Assembly: GCA_016867655.1 (NCBI GenBank)
Contig: VGJA01000031.1
Span: 1 to 8,979 of the forward strand
Reading direction: 5' to 3'
DNA: 8,979 nucleotides
From: Candidatus Altarchaeales archaeon
Lineage (GTDB): Archaea > Altiarchaeota > Altiarchaeia > IMC4 > SCGC-AAA252-I15
Position numbers and translations under genes: made by a program. A model generated the notes under the pieces. It was not told the DNA's origin. It did not search any database and saw only the letters and a list, made by a program, of their open reading frames with translations. Shown piece after piece: positions 4,932 to 8,979 of the stretch (the stretch's first letter is position 1; every line of letters starts with the position of its first letter).

Positions 4932-5890
4932 AGATGCTGCAGGAATCCGTTGACTACTTGGTTTATTCCGTTTTCAATGTCGAAAAGGAGTCTAAGCTGG
5001 GCGAGTTTTTGAACTTCTTTGTTTACGATTCAGTCAAGATTATCCTCCTGCTTTTTTTGATGATAATGTTCATCGGTTTTTTGAGGACTTACATGCCTCA
5101 AAAGAAGATTAAGAAATGGTTGAGTCACGCCCGATATGGCGTTGGCCATTTCGCAGCGGCTTTGTTTGGCGCGGTAACTCCCTTCTGCTCCTGCTCTTCA
5201 ATACCGATTTTCATAAGTTTCATCAAGGCCGGAGTTCCTTTGGGAATAACTTTTTCTTTCCTAACAACCTCTCCAATAGTCAATGAATACTTGGTTGTGT
5301 TGATGCTCGGTTTCTTTGGTTGGAAGATTACCGCGGCTTACGTTGCCAGCGGCCTGGTCATCGGCACTTTGACCGGTTTGGTCATCGGCAGATTGAATTT
5401 GGAAAAGCATTTGGAAAAAGACGTGACTTCGGGGGTTGTTGACGATAAATTTGTTTTCAAGTCATTCAAGTCAAGGGTTGGATTCGGTTTTAACGAGGCG
5501 TTGTCTATTGTAAAACGACTGTGGTTTTGGGTTCTTGTGGGAGTTGGAGTTGGCGCTGCCATACACGGCTATATTCCTGAAGAAACCATACACGCTATAA
5601 TCTCTGCTGGAGGTGTTTTCACAGTTCCGATTGCGGTTTTGATTGGAGTTCCCTTGTATGCGAACTGCGCTGCCTTGGTGCCCATAGCACTTGTTTTGTT
5701 TCAGAAGGGAGTGCCGCTTGGAACAGCTTTGGCGTTCATGATGGCAACCTCTACCTTAAGCCTGCCTGAAGCAGTAATACTAAGAAGAATAATGCGCCTG
5801 CATTTGATAATAACATTCTTTGGAATCGTCACAGCAGCAATAATATTCACGGGATACGCATTCAACTATCTCCAAAGTTTGTTGGTCTGA
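4928..5890 (+). CDS. UPF0718/ArsP-like permease (DUF318 family)
   Basis: A 320-residue integral membrane protein with about eight hydrophobic segments, including residues 36-53, 74-98, 103-130, 134-155, 198-213, 226-258, 262-280 and 291-312. The two family repeats are visible. The first is GAVTPFCSCSSIPIF (81-95), with the diagnostic CSCSS, then KAGVPLG (100-106) and TSPIVNEYL (114-122). The second is GVPLYANCAALVPIA (240-254), KGVPLGTALAFMMA (260-273) and LSLPEAVIL (277-285). A soluble loop (about 155-190) separates the halves. Known relatives include ArsP, an exporter of trivalent organoarsenicals, in which the cysteines matter; many others are uncharacterised, so the substrate is open. The start is GTG 4928, overlapping the microprotein stop, or ATG 4934 two codons later. 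The next gene follows after 8 bases, so a three-gene operon is likely. Confidence 0.9.
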   Translation: MKMLQESVDYLVYSVFNVEKESKLGEFLNFFVYDSVKIILLLFLMIMFIGFLRTYMPQKKIKKWLSHARYGVGHFAAALFGAVTPFCSCSSIPIFISFIKAGVPLGITFSFLTTSPIVNEYLVVLMLGFFGWKITAAYVASGLVIGTLTGLVIGRLNLEKHLEKDVTSGVVDDKFVFKSFKSRVGFGFNEALSIVKRLWFWVLVGVGVGAAIHGYIPEETIHAIISAGGVFTVPIAVLIGVPLYANCAALVPIALVLFQKGVPLGTALAFMMATSTLSLPEAVILRRIMRLHLIITFFGIVTAAIIFTGYAFNYLQSLLV

Positions 5891-5898
5891 AAGACAGA

Positions 5899-6786
5899 AT
5901 GAAAGTTGTTCCAGTTGCTTTCGACAGCTTGGGTGTTCGTAGCATGGCTTCTTTGGTTGAAGCTGGCGGCAAGAAGGTTTTCATCGACCCTAGCGCTGCG
6001 TTGGGGCCTATTAGGTATGGCTTGCCTCCTGCTGGTGTGGAATTGCAGGCTTTGGATGAGGCCAAGAAGGCGATTCGTGAGATTGCATTACAGTCTGACA
6101 TATTGATAGTGACGCATTATCATTACGATCATCATGACTCTGACGAGGATTTCTACAAAAACAAGGTTGTTTTGGCTAAGAGTATTTCAGAAAACATCAA
6201 TTACAGTCAGAAGGGCAGGGGAGGTTATTTCAAAAAGCAGGTTGAGAATGCCTGCAAGCTGGAATTTGCAGACAACAAAAGTTTCAGTTTTGATGATGTG
6301 AAAATAACTTTCTCGCCTCCTTTCCCGCACGGGCCTGAAGGCATAAGGCTTGGTTTTGTTTTGATGTGCTGTATTGAATGCAAGAAAGAAAAAATCTTGT
6401 TTGCCAGCGACTGTCAGGGTCCTGTGAGCGAGCAGGCTAGAGACTGGATTATAGAAAGAAAGCCGGACTTGCTGGTAATGGATGGGCCGCCAACCTACCT
6501 TTTGGGCTACAAGTTCAGCGTGCAGAATCTGGAAAAAGCGAAAGAAAACATGCTTGCAATAATGAAAGAAACAAATGCAAAAGTGATACTAGACCATCAC
6601 CTTTTGAGAGACTTGAACTACCGGAAGCATTACGCTGAAGTCTTTGACACTGGAAAAGCGTTCACAGCTGCTGAATTTCTCGGCAAAGAAAATAATATGC
6701 TGGAAGCCCATAGGAAAGAACTTTGGAAAGGCAAAAAGCCGAACTACACCATGATTCCTCTGAAAAAAGACGTGAAATACGACTGA
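5899..6786 (+). CDS. UPF0282 family metallo-beta-lactamase-fold hydrolase
   Basis: This 295-residue protein has the N-terminus typical of archaeal UPF0282 (VPVAFDSLGVRSMASLVE, residues 4-21), then IDPSAALGP (29-37). The metal-binding motif is THYHYDHHDSD (72-82), the HxHxDH signature of the metallo-beta-lactamase fold, which normally holds two zinc or iron ions. Further ligands are likely His144 in FPHG, Asp171 in ASDCQG (169-174), and the His pair in ILDHHLLRD (230-238). All catalytic positions appear intact and the length is normal. The physiological substrate of UPF0282 is not known to me; related folds hydrolyse phosphodiesters, lactams, thioesters or RNA. It begins 8 bases after the permease stop, so it should be on the same transcript. 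The ATG is preceded by only a weak GAAAG. The protein has no signal peptide or membrane segment and is probably cytosolic. Confidence 0.9.
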   Translation: MKVVPVAFDSLGVRSMASLVEAGGKKVFIDPSAALGPIRYGLPPAGVELQALDEAKKAIREIALQSDILIVTHYHYDHHDSDEDFYKNKVVLAKSISENINYSQKGRGGYFKKQVENACKLEFADNKSFSFDDVKITFSPPFPHGPEGIRLGFVLMCCIECKKEKILFASDCQGPVSEQARDWIIERKPDLLVMDGPPTYLLGYKFSVQNLEKAKENMLAIMKETNAKVILDHHLLRDLNYRKHYAEVFDTGKAFTAAEFLGKENNMLEAHRKELWKGKKPNYTMIPLKKDVKYD

Positions 6787-6830
6787 ACCTCTATTCTTAT
6801 GAAGTAACTCTACAATAGATATAACTTTTT

Positions 6831-6838
6831 AGGAGGTG
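6831..6838 (+). promoter_or_regulatory. Ribosome binding site of the SIMPL gene
   Basis: AGGAGGTG is a near-perfect archaeal Shine-Dalgarno sequence, 6 bases before ATG 6845. It rules out the in-frame GTG at 6836, which lies inside it. Confidence 0.85.
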
Positions 6839-6844
6839 TTTGAA

Positions 6845-7666
6845 ATGGAATCAAAGGACAAGTGTCGTTGCGGTGTTGTGAACTTGGTAACCATTGCCGG
6901 TTTGGTTGTTGTTTTGCTGGCTGTTGTTCTGCTGCAGAAGCCTGCGCAGACTACGGTAACTCCGGTAATCAACGTGGTTGACAACACAACGCACACAATG
7001 TCTTACTCAAGCGGAATCAGCGTTTCGGGCTATTCTGAAGAGGAAGTCAGTCCAGACAAAGCCGTCTTGTCCATTGACGTTGTGACTGAAAACAAGACTG
7101 CAAAGAACGCTAAAGACTTGAACAGCGAAATATCCAAACAAGTAGTTGCGGCGTTAAAAAAACATGGCATTGCAGACGAGAATATTGAGACCAGCGGCTA
7201 CTATCTCAGCGAGCAGACTGAGTGGGATTCCGAATCCAGCAAGAATGTGCCGTCAGGCTACAAGCTCACGCACACCATCAAGGTTACTGTAGCCAAGTCG
7301 AGCGGGGCAAGTCTTGACGTTGCTGGCGTAGGAAAGCTGATAGATGCTGCGGTTGACGCAGGAGCAAATGGCGTAAACTCAGTGTCCTACGGCCTGACCA
7401 AGGAATCCGAAAAGGCTATAAAGGACAAACTTTTGGTCAAGGCGATTGAAGACGGCAGTAAGAGGGCTGGAGACATGGCCTCCCAGTTTGGAGTCACCCT
7501 TGGCAGTCTGGACAGCGTTTCAGAGTCAAACTACTACAGCTATGGAAGCTACTACTATGAATCAAGCAGCTACAGGGACTATTCCACAAAAGAGTCGTAC
7601 ACCTCGATTTCCCCACAGAAGGTGACGGTGTCAGTCAGCGTGTCCATGTCCTACAAAATAGCCTGA
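6845..7666 (+). CDS. Membrane-anchored SIMPL-domain (DUF541) protein
   Basis: A 273-residue protein with a short charged N-terminus containing two cysteines (KDKCRCG, 4-10), one hydrophobic segment (about 11-30), then an exported domain. The single segment may be an uncleaved anchor or a signal peptide; no lipobox follows it. The SIMPL/DUF541 domain runs from about 57 to the end: ISVSGYSEEEVSPDKAVLSI (59-78) is the opening strand pair, with GIADENIETSGYYLS (108-122) and SGYKLTHTIKVTV (137-149) after it. GANGVNSVSYGL (173-184) and the helix AIEDGSKRAGDMASQFG (200-216) come next. An unusual Tyr/Ser-rich stretch (229-252) precedes the final strand. Family members form oligomeric rings or envelope proteins of poorly defined role, some linked to oxidative stress. 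The start is fixed by the strong ribosome site at 6831-6838. A hairpin terminator lies shortly after the stop. Confidence 0.88.
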   Translation: MESKDKCRCGVVNLVTIAGLVVVLLAVVLLQKPAQTTVTPVINVVDNTTHTMSYSSGISVSGYSEEEVSPDKAVLSIDVVTENKTAKNAKDLNSEISKQVVAALKKHGIADENIETSGYYLSEQTEWDSESSKNVPSGYKLTHTIKVTVAKSSGASLDVAGVGKLIDAAVDAGANGVNSVSYGLTKESEKAIKDKLLVKAIEDGSKRAGDMASQFGVTLGSLDSVSESNYYSYGSYYYESSSYRDYSTKESYTSISPQKVTVSVSVSMSYKIA

Positions 7667-7692
7667 TGAAATGTAGTGCATGCAAGCTTGAA

Positions 7693-7745
7693 TTGGGGCT
7701 GTTGAAAAACACAGTCCCAAATACCTTTTTTACAACCCTTTTTTT
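7693..7745 (+). terminator. Hairpin and double T-tract terminator after the SIMPL gene
   Basis: TTGGGGCTGT (7693-7702) pairs with ACAGTCCCAA (7711-7720) over all ten positions with one G-U pair, closing an 8-base loop. A T6 run (7726-7731) and a T7 run (7739-7745) follow. T-tracts alone can end archaeal transcription; the hairpin may add efficiency or protect the 3' end. It separates the SIMPL unit from the Rad50-like gene. Confidence 0.75.
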
Positions 7746-7750
7746 AAGCC

Positions 7751-7758
7751 TATATAGG
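7751..7758 (+). promoter_or_regulatory. TATA box of the Rad50-like gene
   Basis: TATATAGG begins 32 bases before ATG 7783, predicting a start near 7778-7781. With no ribosome site before the ATG, a leaderless or near-leaderless mRNA fits. It lies directly after the terminator of the preceding gene. Confidence 0.55.
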
Positions 7759-7782
7759 TTTTAATCCAAGTATATTTCTGCC

Positions 7783-8979
7783 ATGCGTTTGTTGAATCTG
7801 GAGCTGGAAAACTGGAGCTGCCATAGCAATCTTAGTTTGGATTTGTCTAATGGCCTGCAGATTGAAGGCCGCAATGGCAGCGGCAAGACCAGCATTCTTG
7901 AAGCAATCCGGTTTGTTTTTGCTGAAAGCGCTTTGGGCTACAAAAACCGCGTGAAAAACGGCGCGCGGTCAGCCAGAGTTTCACTGGCCTTCACCAAAGA
8001 CGGCAGCAGGTATGTGATTGAAAAAGAACTTTTTGTGGACAAGCAGTCTACTGCCAGGATGCTGTGCAACGACACTGTTGTTGGAGATAATCCAACGAGC
8101 GTCTACCGATGCATGCAGAACATTGTGGACGAAAACATTTTCGACAAACTTCTTTACATCCCCCAGGGGGGGTTGACTTCCATAGTTGAAAGTTTGTCGA
8201 GGAAGGAAGGCAGGAAGGAGCTGGACTCATTGTTTGGCCTGGAGAAGTTTGACAGAGTCTATAAGGAATCTGCCGAAGACTTGAAGGAGTCCAAGATTAA
8301 GCTGGATTTTATAGTCGAGCAGCTTGCCCGGCATCCTAAAGACGCAGGCATGCAGTATGCAGATGAATTAAAGAAGTTTGGGGGTGAGAAAGCAAGCCTG
8401 GAAACTGAGGTAAAAAGGCTTGTGGATGAAGTCAAAAAACTGGATTTTGAGTTGGAGAAGGCCAGCAGTAAAATAGCTGAAATTGACAAGGTCAAAAGGG
8501 AGTTGGACAAGCTCAACGAGGAGTTGAAGAAACTGGACTTGGATTTTGCAAAGACAGCAGTTGAGTCTGAAAGCCTCAGGCAGCGTCTTGAAGGAATGTC
8601 CAAGATGTCTTCAGAATTCACAGTTCTAAGCAAAAGAGAATTCGAAATCTCTAAGTATTTGGACATCAGGGAGTTTTTGGCCAAGTTGGAGAAGGCCAGA
8701 GAAAAACAGTCTGCAATGAAAGTCGACCGAGATAGAGAGCGTTTGATTACACTGAAGGGCGAGCTTGCTGGCAAGCAGGATGTCGAGAAAAAATACTCTG
8801 ACTTTGAAAAACAACTGCGTGAAAATGAGGCTTTGAAGGCTGCTGTGGAGCACGACTTGAAGCAGCAGGAGTCCAGACTGCAGGAGCTGCAGGGCTTGGA
8901 TGGCAAAGCAAAATGCCCCAGATGCGGGCAAATATTGACGCAAGAGCATTTAGCCCAGGAGAGAGCTCTTGGAGAGGAA
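7783..8979 (+). CDS. rad50: Rad50-like SMC-family ATPase, 3' end outside the window
   Basis: The frame is open from ATG 7783 to the last base (399 codons), so the C-terminal half is missing. Rad50 is the ATPase of the Mre11-Rad50 complex, which binds and processes DNA ends in double-strand break repair. Visible are the N-terminal strand and WSCHSNL, Walker A GRNGSGKTS (29-37), and the Q-loop YIPQGG (125-130). A long charged coiled coil runs from about 155 to 370, rich in Glu, Lys and Leu heptads. The zinc-hook motif CPRCG (378-382) follows, then the start of the returning coil. Signature motif, Walker B and D-loop should lie beyond the edge. If the arms are symmetric the full protein would be about 750-780 residues, somewhat shorter than Pyrococcus Rad50. 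No mre11 gene lies upstream, where it often sits. Another hook-bearing SMC-like protein such as SbcC remains possible. The start is supported by a well-spaced TATA box. Confidence 0.88.
   Translation, partial: MRLLNLELENWSCHSNLSLDLSNGLQIEGRNGSGKTSILEAIRFVFAESALGYKNRVKNGARSARVSLAFTKDGSRYVIEKELFVDKQSTARMLCNDTVVGDNPTSVYRCMQNIVDENIFDKLLYIPQGGLTSIVESLSRKEGRKELDSLFGLEKFDRVYKESAEDLKESKIKLDFIVEQLARHPKDAGMQYADELKKFGGEKASLETEVKRLVDEVKKLDFELEKASSKIAEIDKVKRELDKLNEELKKLDLDFAKTAVESESLRQRLEGMSKMSSEFTVLSKREFEISKYLDIREFLAKLEKAREKQSAMKVDRDRERLITLKGELAGKQDVEKKYSDFEKQLRENEALKAAVEHDLKQQESRLQELQGLDGKAKCPRCGQILTQEHLAQERALGEE

Noticed and set aside
8259..8906. 215-residue minus-strand open frame rich in Ser and Phe
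   Set aside because: It lies opposite the Rad50-like coiled coil, whose Glu/Lys/Leu codons reverse to Phe/Ser/Leu codons; no ribosome site or family likeness.

Overview
The window reads as archaeal chromosome, probably a euryarchaeal or DPANN-type lineage (inference; no rRNA gene is present to fix this). The signs are archaeal TATA boxes close to start codons, a mix of leaderless starts and strong GGAGGTG-type ribosome sites, and the gene families: a long archaeal-type TyrA with a C-terminal extension, an UPF0282 metallo-hydrolase, DUF763, archaeal FtsZ and a Rad50-like ATPase. Genes are tightly packed, with base composition somewhere in the 40s % GC by eye.

Layout. Bases 1-816 (+) hold the 3' part of a DUF763 gene, converging on a minus-strand pair: ftsZ (2157-1075) and, 46 bases behind it, an unlisted 45-residue protein with eight cysteines (1028-891). 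A 308-base divergent intergenic region (2158-2465) separates ftsZ from tyrA. It carries a well-placed ftsZ promoter and, unexpectedly, about four tandem copies of a 53-base unit. tyrA (2466-3788) and a LOG-like nucleotide-binding gene (3785-4276) overlap by ATGA and should be translated together.

Next comes a possible 31-residue ORF overlapping a zinc-ribbon/AbrB DNA-binding protein (4426-4767). A second operon follows: a 40-residue lysine-rich protein ending in a CGCCC cysteine cluster (4809-4931), an UPF0718/ArsP-like permease overlapping it by four bases (4928-5890), and an UPF0282 metallo-beta-lactamase-fold enzyme eight bases further on (5899-6786). A membrane-anchored SIMPL-domain protein (6845-7666) ends at a strong hairpin plus T-tract terminator. 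The window closes inside a Rad50-like gene (7783 to the edge) that contains Walker A, Q-loop and CPRC zinc hook.

Functionally this is mostly housekeeping: division, aromatic amino acid synthesis, DNA repair. The less ordinary parts are the two Cys-rich microproteins tied to ftsZ and to the permease, the 53-base repeat array ahead of tyrA, and the zinc-ribbon/AbrB fusion without an evident toxin. No mobile element, CRISPR array, tRNA or rRNA gene was seen.
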